DNA of 50,716 nt from Bacteroides sp. (GCA_036351255.1 JAZBOS010000100.1:1-50716), one strand, 5' to 3'; positions 1-13,216 are shown, numbered from the stretch's first letter. A program made the numbers and translations. The notes: generated by a model from the letters alone, not told the origin.

Positions 1-1824
1 ATCCTGTTGGAAGACAAAAAAGTAATGGACCGGATCTGGGAATACGTTACCATTCTTGAAAATTATGAAAGTGGCAATGCAATGAAAGTGGCTGAAGAAG
101 CACATTCGACGGTTAATAAAACTACAGAGAAGATATTTATTACCATCCTTTTTACCCTTGTCATACTTCTTGCTTTTTCCTGGGTGCTGATCAGTGATGT
201 AAACAAAAGCAGGTTTTACAAAAAACAATTAATACAAGAGAAAGAAAAGGCTGAAGATATGGTCCAGGCCAAACAAAGGTTTATTGCTAATATAAGCCAC
301 GAGGTAAGAACCCCGCTGAATAGCATTATTGGGTTTTCCAACCAGCTGGAGAAAATAAATCTTAAAACAGAGCATAAAACCTTCGTCAGTGCTATTAAGC
401 AATCTTCCGCTCACCTACTCGATATCATAAATGAAATTCTGGACTATTCAAAAATTGAAGCGGGCAAAATAGAGTTGGAACCCGTCGCTTTGAACTTAGC
501 GGAACTTGCTAAAGATGTTTACCAAATCCTATCGGTCATTGCCCAGGAGAAAAATATTGATTTCAAGCTCGAAACAAAGGCATTAAAACATCCTTTTGTA
601 TTGGCCGACCCTATTCGGATGAGGCAAATTCTCCTGAATATTGCAGGCAATGCCATCAAGTTTACGAATGAAGGATCCGTTGAAATGAACCTGTCAGGTA
701 CCTTAAGTGAGGAAAACCCAAACCTAAACAATATTCAAATCAGAATAAGCGATACAGGCATAGGGATACCAATTACTGAACAGGAGCATATTTTTGAAGA
801 ATTCTCCAGGGGCGACAATAAGGAAGTAAGGAGTCACAAAGGGACCGGACTAGGCTTATCAATCAGCAAAAAACTCGTTGAGGCTATGCATGGCCGTATT
901 GAATTGTTCAGCCGGGAGGGCGAGGGCTCTAGGTTTACGGTACATCTACCACTGCTAATTCCTGAAAAGCAGGAAACAGCAAAAGTGCAGAAGACCGATG
1001 CTGCTCAGGATGAGATTTTGGCCAAAATATTGCTGGTTGACGACGACAAACTTAACCACTTGCTTTTAAGATCCTTATTCAGCCCGATAAATGGAATAAC
1101 ATTTTTTGAGGCAGAAAATGCGAGGGAAGGCCTGGAACTGCTGAAAGAACAAAAATTTGACCTCATCATAACCGACATGCAAATGCCTGGCATCTGTGGG
1201 GTAAAAATGATCAGACAACTGCGCACAGACCCCCATGCAGTTAATTCAAAAACCCCGGTACTTGCCTGCACGGCTGACATTACCCCTGAAAACCTTAAGG
1301 AAATTAAAGAAAGCGGGATAGAAGGTTATTTATCGAAACCCATAAATGAAACCCTGCTCCTTGGAAAGATAAAAGAATTGTTATCCCAATCACTTCCAAA
1401 TACAGATTCAGTTAATTCTGCCAACGAACAGTTAGAGAAAACCCCGATTGATAGTGCTGCAGAAAAAGCTGAAAAAAACTACGATCTTGAGGGCCTGATT
1501 GCCTTTACCAGTGCCAATCCCGAGGCTATTGTGCCCGTTATTGAAGTTTTTATTAAGGATACCAGGATAAACCTTATAAAAATGGAAGAGTACCTAAAGA
1601 AAAATAACCAGAACGGGATTTTTACGGTTGCGCATAAGATGAGCAATATGTTTGGACTTCTCAAGGCAGATAAGGCATTATATTACCTGGAAAAGCTAAA
1701 TCGCAAGCAGAATAGTAACATTTCCAATCAGGAAATCCAGGAGAGTGTTTCTAGTTTAATTAGCTGTAGTAAACAACTGATCGACTCATTAGAAAAGGAT
1801 CTTAAGGAAATAGCTTCCCAATAA
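1..1824 (+). CDS. Hybrid sensor histidine kinase (HisKA-HATPase-REC-Hpt), 5' truncated by window edge
   Basis: Inner-membrane hybrid kinase that should autophosphorylate on His and relay through an attached receiver and Hpt domain. The frame is open to base 1, so the true start and sensor domain lie outside the window; residue numbers here count from the TTG at base 7. A single membrane helix (about 43-63) is followed by the H-box (SHEVRTPLN, His98), N-box (NIAGNAIKF), G1 (DTGIGI), F (FEEFSRG) and G2 (GTGLGLS) boxes, then a receiver with DDD at 345-347, phospho-acceptor Asp390 and Lys444. A C-terminal Hpt-like helix bundle has AHKMSNMFG (His543). All catalytic motifs are intact. It converges on the NtrC-type regulator with 24 bp between stops. 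The Hpt suggests phosphotransfer to a separate response regulator; the neighbour is the obvious candidate, but that is inference. Confidence 0.93.
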   Translation: MLLEDKKVMDRIWEYVTILENYESGNAMKVAEEAHSTVNKTTEKIFITILFTLVILLAFSWVLISDVNKSRFYKKQLIQEKEKAEDMVQAKQRFIANISHEVRTPLNSIIGFSNQLEKINLKTEHKTFVSAIKQSSAHLLDIINEILDYSKIEAGKIELEPVALNLAELAKDVYQILSVIAQEKNIDFKLETKALKHPFVLADPIRMRQILLNIAGNAIKFTNEGSVEMNLSGTLSEENPNLNNIQIRISDTGIGIPITEQEHIFEEFSRGDNKEVRSHKGTGLGLSISKKLVEAMHGRIELFSREGEGSRFTVHLPLLIPEKQETAKVQKTDAAQDEILAKILLVDDDKLNHLLLRSLFSPINGITFFEAENAREGLELLKEQKFDLIITDMQMPGICGVKMIRQLRTDPHAVNSKTPVLACTADITPENLKEIKESGIEGYLSKPINETLLLGKIKELLSQSLPNTDSVNSANEQLEKTPIDSAAEKAEKNYDLEGLIAFTSANPEAIVPVIEVFIKDTRINLIKMEEYLKKNNQNGIFTVAHKMSNMFGLLKADKALYYLEKLNRKQNSNISNQEIQESVSSLISCSKQLIDSLEKDLKEIASQ

Positions 1825-1848
1825 AACCAGGATAACAACTCATTCAAA

Positions 1849-3225
1849 TTAATCGAGCGAAATTCCGTATTGCTTCAGTTTATTGTACAGCGTCCTTCGG
1901 TCAATGTTTAGAAGTTTTGCTGCATATGATTTATTGAATTTTGCTTTTTGCAAGGTTGCCAGGATAATTTCTTTCTCCGTTTTGCCAGTTTGGCTTTTCA
2001 GGTCATTTTCATTTTCAATGGGTGCATTTTGACCCATCATCTGAGAAAAAATAATCTCCTTAGGCAATGCACTTTTGTCTAACTCCTCTCCTTTTGATAA
2101 TAGTACAGCCCGTTTAATCACATTTTTAACCTCCCTAATATTTCCGGGCCAGCTATAATTCATGAGTATTTCCATCAAACTATCCGGAATCTTCGTCACA
2201 TTTCTGTTGAGCTCCTGATTGGCGAGTGTAAGGAAATGCAAAACGAATAAGGGAATGTCAGCTTTTCTTTCTCTTAACGGAGGAACCATGATGCTGAACT
2301 CATTGAGCCTGTGATATAGATCTTCGCGAAAATTTCCTTTTTGAACTTCCTTTTGCAAATCTTCATTTGTAGCTACAATAATTCTCACATCCACCGGAAT
2401 GTTAGTGTTGCTTCCTATTTTCCGGATCTTTCTTTCCTGGATGGCTCTCAGGAGTTTCATCTGTATTTCATAAGAAAGGTTACCGATCTCATCCAGAAAT
2501 AAGGTTCCAAGATTTGCCGCTTCGAATTGCCCTGTTTTATCCTGAATGGCTCCGGTAAAAGAGCCTTTTATGTGTCCGAAAAATTCACTGCCAGCAAGGT
2601 CTCTGGAGAGTGCACCGCAATCAACAGCCACAAAGGGTTTTGAATTGCGAAGGCTTTTCTCATGAATCCTTCGGGCAATGTACTCCTTCCCTGTTCCGCT
2701 TTCTCCCTGAATAATCACTGACATATTGGTAGAGGCGACCAAATCAATATGCTCATGAATGACTTTTGATTCTTTACTGCTGGCCTCCAGGTATTCAAGT
2801 GCCGGGAGGTTTGAATTGAATGATCTTTCCCGCTTGTTGGAATCACCCGCTGGAGGCTCAGCAATTCTTTCCAGACCGGATTTAATGTGTGAAAGCAGCT
2901 CATCAGGATTGACAGGCTTGGCAATGTATTCATAAGCTCCATGCTTTATGGCCTTAACTGCCATTCGTATATCCGCATAAGCCGTCATTAAAATCACAAG
3001 GGAATTCGGTGTTTTTTCTTTGATGCTTTTTAAGAGTTCAATCCCATTTTTATCGGGGAGCCGAAAATCAGTGAGGATTACATCATATGGGGTTGATAAT
3101 ACTTTCTCCATAGCTTTCTGAGAAGAAAAAGCCTCGTCTGTTTCAAAACCCTGCCTAACCAAAAAGGTTTTCAAAGTAATGGAAAAACTTACATCGTCAT
3201 CTACAATTAATATCTTTCTCTTCAT
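1849..3225 (-). CDS. Sigma-54-dependent response regulator, NtrC/AtoC/ZraR type
   Basis: Cytoplasmic transcription activator that hydrolyses ATP to open sigma-54 RNA polymerase promoters. Three domains are complete over 458 residues: a receiver (1-120; DDD at 9-11, phospho-acceptor Asp53, Lys103), an AAA+ central domain with Walker A GESGTGKE (174-181), the sigma-54 contact loop GSFTGA (221-226; the usual form is GAFTGA) and Walker B LFLDEIG, and a C-terminal Fis-type helix-turn-helix (about 431-452, SYAAKLLNIDRRTLYNKL). The start is the ATG at 3225 that gives the canonical MKRKILIVDDD beginning. It faces the hybrid kinase tail to tail. Its target promoters are unknown; I saw no convincing TGGCAC-N5-TTGC site nearby. 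Confidence 0.95.
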   Translation of the reverse strand: MKRKILIVDDDVSFSITLKTFLVRQGFETDEAFSSQKAMEKVLSTPYDVILTDFRLPDKNGIELLKSIKEKTPNSLVILMTAYADIRMAVKAIKHGAYEYIAKPVNPDELLSHIKSGLERIAEPPAGDSNKRERSFNSNLPALEYLEASSKESKVIHEHIDLVASTNMSVIIQGESGTGKEYIARRIHEKSLRNSKPFVAVDCGALSRDLAGSEFFGHIKGSFTGAIQDKTGQFEAANLGTLFLDEIGNLSYEIQMKLLRAIQERKIRKIGSNTNIPVDVRIIVATNEDLQKEVQKGNFREDLYHRLNEFSIMVPPLRERKADIPLFVLHFLTLANQELNRNVTKIPDSLMEILMNYSWPGNIREVKNVIKRAVLLSKGEELDKSALPKEIIFSQMMGQNAPIENENDLKSQTGKTEKEIILATLQKAKFNKSYAAKLLNIDRRTLYNKLKQYGISLD

Positions 3226-3685
3226 CTATCCCCAATAAAAATAATTATTTTAGGCTACCGTCCCTGGAAAGCAACTTATCCAAATTACCCTTTTTCTTTT
3301 CCCTAAGCAAGTGTTCTTGTAATGCATTCATGCAATAGGATCATCCAAGTCGCTGAGAAAAAAAACCAGCAGGGAAAGTTCCTTGAATTGATCAATACAA
3401 ATATAGTCTATAATGTTTGAAGTTTAAAAAGACGCCATTCTTGAATCAAATTAAACCAGCATATGACCTGGCATGAGGATATCAAGACCTATTGTTTAAC
3501 TTGCTTTTTTCTGTTATAAAAAATTAAAAGGGGATCTAAACGGCCTTCAAATCCTTTTTCTACGCACATTGGGAAATTTGAAGAAAAAGAAAAAAAAGAC
3601 AAAAAAAAGCTGACCGGAATTCCGGTCAGCTTTTTAAGTATTGATATTAATCTGACAAGGGGAAAGGATCAGAAAACTTTAAGAT
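3226..3685. other. Intergenic region, 460 bp
   Basis: AT-rich spacer between the start of the sigma-54 regulator and the end of the coiled-coil lipoprotein gene. It holds the palindromic terminator at 3604-3635, presumably the 5' leader and promoter of the regulator on the right of 3225, and no supported coding sequence. No clear sigma-54 or TAnnTTTG promoter could be fixed. Confidence 0.6.
3604..3635. terminator. Perfect palindromic rho-independent terminator (bidirectional)
   Basis: AAAAAGCTGACCGG followed by AATT and CCGGTCAGCTTTTT forms a 32-bp perfect palindrome. As RNA it gives a GC-rich stem with a 4-nt AAUU loop, flanked by A5 and T5 tracts, so it can act on either strand. It lies 50 bp past the stop of the minus-strand lipoprotein gene, which is the transcript it most likely ends. 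Confidence 0.88.
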
Positions 3686-4567
3686 TTAATCAATACTTAC
3701 AACCAAATATCTTGTAGTACTCCAGAACTGAGCAGGGTCTTCAATAACAATCTGTGCACCCTCTTCATCAATTATTTCAACAGAATAGCTTCCGTCGGGG
3801 TGCTGGCTTATTAAACGCGGGTTTTTTCCTGGGACCTGCAATTTGTCAACCTGCGTGATATTCAGGCGGGTAAAGTATTCACTGTTAATATTTGAGTTGA
3901 CCAGGAAAGTACGGCCAATGCCCAGAATACCACCGGATTTCTCAATGATGACCTTATCTTCCAGCTCATCGCGTGTTCCATAAGTAAAGTAGGCTGTATT
4001 TAATTGTTCAGTCTTTTCTTCGATAATCTGGAGGTTTTCCATTTTCTCCTCCTCCAGTGTTTCAATTGTTTCAGCCAGCGCCATATTGGAAATATTGAGT
4101 TCATTCATGTTATCGCGCAAGGTAGATATTTCAATGTTCTTCTCCTCAATTTCACTGGTCAGGCTGGCAACCATAGTTTCAAACTCAGTGATTTTGACAT
4201 TAGAATTGCGCAATTGCCGGTTCAGTTCGGCAAGCCTCCTCTTGTTGTCTTCCATCAGTTTGCTGATCGCCTCAAGATCAGATTCAATCTGCTTACGAAC
4301 ATCCTGACCCACCTGATCCTGACCACGGGTTTCTTCAGTAATCAGGTTTTGCTTCACTTTAATTTCATTCAGGTTGTCCCGAATCTGAGCCATGGAGTCA
4401 AAAAACGTTTTGATATTTTCTTCTTTCTCCTGGGATTCCTGGCGGAGCTGTTCAAGTTCTTCATTCAGGGTTGCCACTTCTTGTTCAAGCTGCTCCTCTC
4501 GCTGATTGCAGGAAGCAAAAATTAGAACTACAAGACCCAATACTAAAAATTTAAAATACTTTTTCAT
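3686..4567 (-). CDS. Coiled-coil lipoprotein of unknown function
   Basis: A 293-residue exported lipoprotein. The N terminus has a lysine pair, a hydrophobic stretch and the lipobox IFASC with the lipidated Cys at 20, so after processing it should sit in the inner or outer membrane facing the periplasm (or the surface). Residues about 22-190 are almost entirely heptad-like, rich in Glu, Leu, Lys and Gln, predicting a long coiled coil. The last 100 residues form a separate small domain (about 193-293) with GGILGIGRTFLV and mixed beta-like sequence. Such coiled-coil lipoproteins are frequent in Bacteroidota and no function can be given. It is a single-gene unit on the minus strand, closed by the terminator at 3604-3635. 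The start ATG at 4567 is fixed by the signal peptide. Confidence 0.88.
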   Translation of the reverse strand: MKKYFKFLVLGLVVLIFASCNQREEQLEQEVATLNEELEQLRQESQEKEENIKTFFDSMAQIRDNLNEIKVKQNLITEETRGQDQVGQDVRKQIESDLEAISKLMEDNKRRLAELNRQLRNSNVKITEFETMVASLTSEIEEKNIEISTLRDNMNELNISNMALAETIETLEEEKMENLQIIEEKTEQLNTAYFTYGTRDELEDKVIIEKSGGILGIGRTFLVNSNINSEYFTRLNITQVDKLQVPGKNPRLISQHPDGSYSVEIIDEEGAQIVIEDPAQFWSTTRYLVVSID

Positions 4568-5148
4568 TATGATGGTTTTAAAGGTTGATACCTCTTATAA
4601 TAAACAATCATGCCAATATACCTCAAATTACTAAAAGAAAATTAAATCAGCTGGTAATACAGGCCTTTCGAATTATCGGGTTATTTCTCCAGTGAATCAA
4701 AAAGAAAAACCATGAGAAATAATTTTCTCAAAGTGTTGCAATATTCCCAATTCATTGATAGCATTATTTCCGGTCAGAAACAACCACCATTGGAAAATGA
4801 TTAGCAACTACTTTTCTCGGGGTTTAAACACATTGAAACTTACTTTTGCCCAGGCCAGAACCTTCTGAGGCCAGCCTTCCATTCTAAACACGCATCCCCA
4901 CAATGGACACATCCACTGGCAGCGGGCTCAGTCTACAAAAAAGGGCAGGGATTTTGTACGGGTAATCCTGGTAGATCACGAACTGGCAGGACCAAAGATC
5001 CGGGAGATGGCCCTGGAAATTTTAAGCCAAGCCCAGTGAACCCTTACTTAAAGGACAACGACTGGCTCTGATGAAAAAATATCATCAAGATTAACCAAAT
5101 TTTCAAGCCCAATGGACAAGAGGCAATGAAAGGGACTTTCCAAAAAAC
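4568..5148. other. Intergenic region, 581 bp, with a possible coding remnant
   Basis: No complete gene. On the plus strand one frame is open from about 4878 to the TGA at 5037-5039 and reads like protein (it includes KKGRDFVRVILVDHELAGPK), but it has no start codon or upstream gene body and follows an in-frame TGA. It may be the 3' end of a decayed gene. The part next to 4567 presumably holds the lipoprotein promoter. I see no tRNA or repeat. Confidence 0.4.
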
Positions 5149-6561
5149 CTAATCCACCGTGAAATAAGTTACGGTTTTCAGTTCATCCCAGGCCCCGCGG
5201 GTGAAGTCAGGAATTTTAACCGGCATGCCCTGATTGGCAACGGAGATTTGTGAGAGTTCAATGATGGCAGACCATTCAGCCGCATCGTAGACATCCTGAT
5301 CGAGGGGCAATCCGTTGCGCAAGCAATAGATCAGGCGATAGTCCATAATGAAGTCCATGCCTCCGTGGCCGCCCACCTGGCGGGCTTTCTCCCCTATTTC
5401 CTTAACAAGGGGATGCTCATAAACCTTTAGCAGGGAATCCAGTGCTGCATCTGAAAGGTAACTGTGGGCATCGGGTTCAAGGGCAATGCCGGTTCGGGGC
5501 CATTTCTGGGCAAAACCCTTGGTGCCACTCAGCATATGGATACGGCTATAGGGACGCGGACTGGTCACATCATGTTGTATCTTGATGGTCTTGCCCTTCA
5601 CCGTTTTAATGATGGTAGTGTTCATATCCCCCCTTTGATAATCACGTTGCGCATATTCAGAATCCTCGCCGAATTTATCCTTCGCATATTCAGTAAGGCC
5701 AAATTGTCCGCTTGACACCGACACCAGGTATTCCATGCGGTCACCGCGGTGGATGTTCAGTGCGTGGGCCAATGGTCCCAGGCCGTGCATCGGATAAAGG
5801 GCACCGTTCTTTGCCTCATTGTGTTTCAGCCGCCACATATCCCAGTAATGGCCGGGTTCGCCTTCTTCGGCAAAAAGCATCGAGCGCAGGTCGTGGATGT
5901 AAGCGCCCTCGGCATGGACCAGTTCGCCAAACAGGCCTTGCTGTGCCATGTTCAGCGTGGCCATCTCGAAGAAATCATACACGCAGTTTTCGAGCATCAT
6001 CATATGCCGGCGGGTCCTCTCAGCTGTATTCACCAACTGCCAGGCCTCTTCAATGGTAAGGGCAGCAGGGATTTCAGTCGCCACGTGTTTGCCCTGTTCC
6101 ATGGCATACAAGGCGATGGGGGCGTGAAGGTCCCAATGCGTGGTAACATAGATCAGGTCGATGTCATCGCGTTCGCACACCAGCTTCCAGTCCTCAGCAC
6201 CGGTATAGACATCGGCTTCGGGACGTCCCATCTGCCGAAGGGTCTCCAGGGCTTGTTCCACATTTTCGGGGACCACATCCACCATGGCCACGATTTTGGC
6301 TTCTTCAATGAAGCTGAGGCGGTGAACCGCACCCTGCCCGCGCATCCCCAGGCCAATCAGCCCGATGCGAACGGTGTCGATAGGTTCAGCCCTCAGTTCC
6401 AGCACGTGCGTCTGCCCCGCCGGACGCTCCGGGGTTTCAAATACTTCCCGGGCTTCAAATAGCTTTTCACCTTCCTTTTCCTGGTTTGCATTACAGCCAG
6501 CGAATACCGCCAAAAAAAACAGCATGGCCAGCAAATACGGTTGGAACAGTTTCTTCTCCAT
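5149..6561 (-). CDS. GH109 alpha-N-acetylgalactosaminidase-like lipoprotein (Gfo/Idh/MocA fold)
   Basis: Probable NAD-dependent glycoside hydrolase that removes terminal alpha-linked GalNAc from glycans. From the ATG at 6561 the protein has 470 residues and a lipoprotein signal with lipobox VFAGC (Cys23). An upstream start at 6666 would overlap the kinase gene and bury the signal, so I reject it. The Rossmann nucleotide site is IGLIGLGMRGQG. Several stretches match GH109 enzymes as I remember them: ENCVYDFFEMATLNMAQQ, GAYIHDLR, YPMHGLGPLA and, near the end, HGGMDFIMDYRLIYCLRNG followed by DVYDAAEWSAI. The last gene of the minus-strand run symporter, kinase, GH109, it fits release of GalNAc for uptake and phosphorylation. 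The GH109 label is more specific than a generic oxidoreductase and I am fairly confident of it. Confidence 0.85.
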   Translation of the reverse strand: MEKKLFQPYLLAMLFFLAVFAGCNANQEKEGEKLFEAREVFETPERPAGQTHVLELRAEPIDTVRIGLIGLGMRGQGAVHRLSFIEEAKIVAMVDVVPENVEQALETLRQMGRPEADVYTGAEDWKLVCERDDIDLIYVTTHWDLHAPIALYAMEQGKHVATEIPAALTIEEAWQLVNTAERTRRHMMMLENCVYDFFEMATLNMAQQGLFGELVHAEGAYIHDLRSMLFAEEGEPGHYWDMWRLKHNEAKNGALYPMHGLGPLAHALNIHRGDRMEYLVSVSSGQFGLTEYAKDKFGEDSEYAQRDYQRGDMNTTIIKTVKGKTIKIQHDVTSPRPYSRIHMLSGTKGFAQKWPRTGIALEPDAHSYLSDAALDSLLKVYEHPLVKEIGEKARQVGGHGGMDFIMDYRLIYCLRNGLPLDQDVYDAAEWSAIIELSQISVANQGMPVKIPDFTRGAWDELKTVTYFTVD

Positions 6562-6662
6562 GATTGTTGGGTTTATGATTTGAAATAAATTATGAGTCCA
6601 GTTTCCCCGCAGGGGATGTCCCCTGCCCTTAACAAATAAGCCGCCCTGAAATGTCTCCAGGT

Positions 6663-7730
6663 TCATGCATTCTGAATGATGGCTTTCATTTCTTCCTCAA
6701 GGGCCTCCATACGAACGATCAGCCTTCGCTGCACCCTGCTACGAATGAGGTTATGCCCGGGATAAGCGGTCTTGTAATATACATCACCGTTCAGGTAATC
6801 GGCCAGGAACCGGATCCCCATAATGAAAGCCATCAGCCTGGGCGCCAGGTAAAGATAATCCTTCTCAACCTTTGTAACAAATTCTTTGATTTGTTCAATA
6901 TACCCCCGGGTGAATGCTTCAAAGGCTTCCATATTGAAGTCAACCTTCCCGAGGTCCTGTTCATCTTCGGCCGAGGTATTGCCACCCGTTCGCAGGGCGT
7001 CCCCATAATCGTAGTGAAGGATGCCCGGGCCCACCGTATCCAGATCGATCACGGCAGCAGCCTTTTTTCCCCTAAACAAAAGGTTGTTGATCTTGGTATC
7101 GTTGTGTACTACCCGAAGGGAAATCACCCCTTCATCCGTAAGCTTTTCCATCAGGCAAAAAACTTCCTGGCGATCCTTATAAAATGCAACAATATCTTTC
7201 ACGGATTCCATGCGCCCTGCCAAGTCGTTTTTAACAGCTTCATCCAATTGCCAAATCCGAAAGGAAACCCTTTGAAAATCTTTGATAGCTTCCTTAAAAT
7301 CAGTGGCATCCAGCTGATGGCAAACCTTGTTAAACCAACCGTAACCCCTCCCCGCTTCATAGGCCTGCCAGGGTTCCTCCACAACCTCCACGGTATATGA
7401 ATCCTGAATGAATGATGTCATCCGCCAGGCATTTCCTTCTTCGTCAAAGTGAATGAAATGGCCGTTAAGAGTTGGTATCAGCCGGGCAATCACCATGGGA
7501 TGATCCTTCCCGGCCAGGGCTTCCTGAATCTTCTGATGGGTCATCGCCAGTCCTACGGGGTCCTTGAATACCCCTGTATTGATACGTTGCAGGATATAAG
7601 CCTCCTGGGTCCCGGTAAGGCTGAGTTTATAGGTATCGTTAATGTGCCCTTCCCCGAAAGGAACGATCTCGGCAATGGCCTGGGATGGGAAAAACTCCCC
7701 GGCAATCTTTTTCAGGCTAAAGAGGTTCAT
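6663..7730 (-). CDS. nahK: N-acetylhexosamine 1-kinase-like phosphotransferase (NahK family)
   Basis: A 355-residue cytoplasmic kinase of the aminoglycoside/choline kinase fold. The catalytic loop HNDTKINN (His209, Asp211, Asn216) and the metal-binding VIDLDTV (Asp229/231) are present, followed by the diagnostic DYGDALRTGGNTSAEDE. This pattern fits N-acetylhexosamine 1-kinases, which make GlcNAc-1-P or GalNAc-1-P; Bacteroides homologues are often mislabelled mucin desulfatase. It lies between the symporter (50 bp gap) and GH109 (101 bp gap) on the same strand, which supports GalNAc as the substrate. No GH112 galacto-N-biose phosphorylase is in the window, so free GalNAc rather than phosphorolysis is the likely input. 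The start ATG at 7730 gives a standard family N terminus. Confidence 0.8.
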   Translation of the reverse strand: MNLFSLKKIAGEFFPSQAIAEIVPFGEGHINDTYKLSLTGTQEAYILQRINTGVFKDPVGLAMTHQKIQEALAGKDHPMVIARLIPTLNGHFIHFDEEGNAWRMTSFIQDSYTVEVVEEPWQAYEAGRGYGWFNKVCHQLDATDFKEAIKDFQRVSFRIWQLDEAVKNDLAGRMESVKDIVAFYKDRQEVFCLMEKLTDEGVISLRVVHNDTKINNLLFRGKKAAAVIDLDTVGPGILHYDYGDALRTGGNTSAEDEQDLGKVDFNMEAFEAFTRGYIEQIKEFVTKVEKDYLYLAPRLMAFIMGIRFLADYLNGDVYYKTAYPGHNLIRSRVQRRLIVRMEALEEEMKAIIQNA

Positions 7731-7780
7731 TTCAAATCAGCGGCCCGTCATTTGGGCCGGTGCTATACAAAGGGGTTTAC

Positions 7781-9622
7781 TTATTTCGACTTCAGCTTCT
7801 TCCAGGACTTTAGCAGCAGGAAGGCTGAAACCACGGTGATACCAATCATTACCGCCATCTGATCGTATTTGGCGTAAAGAAGGCTCCCGATGGAGAACAG
7901 CAAGCTATAGATGGCCATAGCCCCAAAGACCATGCAAAGAATTCCTGTCGGCACATCCCAACGGAGATCCGATTCTTTCACCAGCTCTATGTTTTCTTCC
8001 CTTGCCCTATCCACCACTGCCTTCCATCCGGGTCCGCCGGGACGAATCTTGCGGTAGAAATTCCTGAGGGTTTCTTCGCTGATGGGATGGGTAAGGAAGG
8101 TGACAACAATCCACGAAATGGAGGTCAAAAAGGTCACGCCCACAAACTTAATGATGTTCCAGTATGTGAAGCTTGTGGTGAAGCCCAACACCTCCACCAT
8201 ATTGTTATCAAGGCGGGTGAGGCCAAAGTTTTCGATCAGAATAAATATCAGGGAAAATACCCCGGCAGCGACCATGGCGGCCATCTCTGAATAGGCATTG
8301 ATACGCCACCAGAACCAGCGCAGGATATAGATCAGACCAGTGCCTGCCCCAATCATCAACAGATACTGGAAAGCCTGCAGGGCATTTTGAAGCACCAGGG
8401 CAAGGAGTACCGAGAACACCATCAGCATGACAGTGCTAAACCTTCCGAAAGCAACTTTCTGCTTCTCGGTGGCTTTGGGGTTATAGAACCTGCCGTAAAA
8501 GTCATTCACCAGGTAAGAAGATCCCCAGTTTAGCTGTGATGCGGTGGTCGACATAAAGGCGGCGATCAGCGAGGCCACCACCAGGCCCAGCAAGCCTGCG
8601 GGCAGAAACTCCCTTAGCATCGCTGGGTAAGCGAAGTCGTTCTTGATATATTGTGTGGAAACATCCGGAAACTGATCGACCATCGACTGGATATCAGGGA
8701 AAATGACCAGGGAGGCAAGGCCTACTAATATCCACGGCCAGGGGCGTAAGGCATAGTGAAAGAAGTTAAACAGGAGGGTGGCACCCACGGCATGGTCTTC
8801 ATTTTTGGCGGAAAGCATCCGCTGGGCAATGTAGCCTCCCCCGCCGGGTTCCGCCCCGGGATACCAGGCAGCCCACCACTGCACCGCGATGGGTATGAGG
8901 AAGACGCTCAAAAACAATTCGGGTTGCGAAAGGCTTGGCACAAAGCTAAGCTTATCGGCCACACTGGGATGGGCGAACAAGGCCGACAGGCCGCCTACCT
9001 CGGGTGACTTCACCACCAGCACGGCTGCCAAAATGGCTCCAAACATCGCAAAACTAAACTGAAACAGGTCGGTCCAAAGGATAGATTTTAATCCTCCCAG
9101 ACCACTATAAAATACTACAATAACGGCCGCAATGATCAGGGCCGGGGCCGGCTTGATCCCCATCATCACCCCTGCAATCTTAATGAAGGCAAGGGATACG
9201 CTGGCAATCACCATCACGTTGAAAAAGAAACCCAGGTAAATGGCCCTGAAGCCCCTCAGAAATGCTGCCATCTTCCCGCTATAGCGCAATTCGTAAAATT
9301 CCAGGTCGGTCATCACCTGCGAACGGTTCCACAGTCGGGCATAGACAAATACCGTCAACATCCCTGTCAGCAGGAAAGCCCACCACAACCAGTTGCTGGC
9401 CACACCACCCGTACGAACCATATCGGTCACCAGGTTGGGCGTGTCGGCGGAGAAGGTGGTGGCCACCATCGAGACTCCCAGCAGCCACCAGGGCATATTG
9501 CGGCCGGAAAGAAAAAAGTTGGTCGTGCTCTTGCCTGCCTGTCGTGAAGCCAGGTATCCAATGGTCAGCAGGATAACAAAAAAGATTGCCACAACAACCC
9601 AGTCTATTCTTTGTAGTATCAT
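7781..9622 (-). CDS. SSS-family sodium:solute symporter, probable sugar transporter
   Basis: A 613-residue inner-membrane transporter with roughly 13-14 hydrophobic helices, of the sodium/solute symporter superfamily. The N terminus (IDWVVVAIFFVILLTIGYLA, then FFLSGRNMPWWLLGVSM) is the typical TM1-TM2 signature, and ATTFSADTPN and YSGLGGLKSILWTDLFQF are conserved core segments. The first gene of the minus-strand run with the NahK-like kinase and GH109, it is the likely importer of the sugar they handle (GalNAc or a related hexosamine); the substrate is inferred from context only. Its promoter must lie in the 267-bp divergent region shared with the GH2 gene. Confidence 0.9.
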   Translation of the reverse strand: MILQRIDWVVVAIFFVILLTIGYLASRQAGKSTTNFFLSGRNMPWWLLGVSMVATTFSADTPNLVTDMVRTGGVASNWLWWAFLLTGMLTVFVYARLWNRSQVMTDLEFYELRYSGKMAAFLRGFRAIYLGFFFNVMVIASVSLAFIKIAGVMMGIKPAPALIIAAVIVVFYSGLGGLKSILWTDLFQFSFAMFGAILAAVLVVKSPEVGGLSALFAHPSVADKLSFVPSLSQPELFLSVFLIPIAVQWWAAWYPGAEPGGGGYIAQRMLSAKNEDHAVGATLLFNFFHYALRPWPWILVGLASLVIFPDIQSMVDQFPDVSTQYIKNDFAYPAMLREFLPAGLLGLVVASLIAAFMSTTASQLNWGSSYLVNDFYGRFYNPKATEKQKVAFGRFSTVMLMVFSVLLALVLQNALQAFQYLLMIGAGTGLIYILRWFWWRINAYSEMAAMVAAGVFSLIFILIENFGLTRLDNNMVEVLGFTTSFTYWNIIKFVGVTFLTSISWIVVTFLTHPISEETLRNFYRKIRPGGPGWKAVVDRAREENIELVKESDLRWDVPTGILCMVFGAMAIYSLLFSIGSLLYAKYDQMAVMIGITVVSAFLLLKSWKKLKSK

Positions 9623-13135
<3,513 letters not shown>

Positions 13136-13216
13136 GTTTTGCCTTTGCTTTCTTGAACTTTTTCTGGAGGACGCAATCAGGGTTCTGCCCGCTTAGAATC
13201 TCAGACCATACTCATA

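Noticed and set aside
6562..6666. N-terminal extension of the GH109 gene to 6666
   Set aside because: It would overlap the kinase stop and place 35 non-conserved residues before a clean lipoprotein signal.
5749..7400. Plus-strand frames of 237 and 249 codons across GH109 and the kinase
   Set aside because: Both are antisense to recognised enzymes and have no motif or plausible start.
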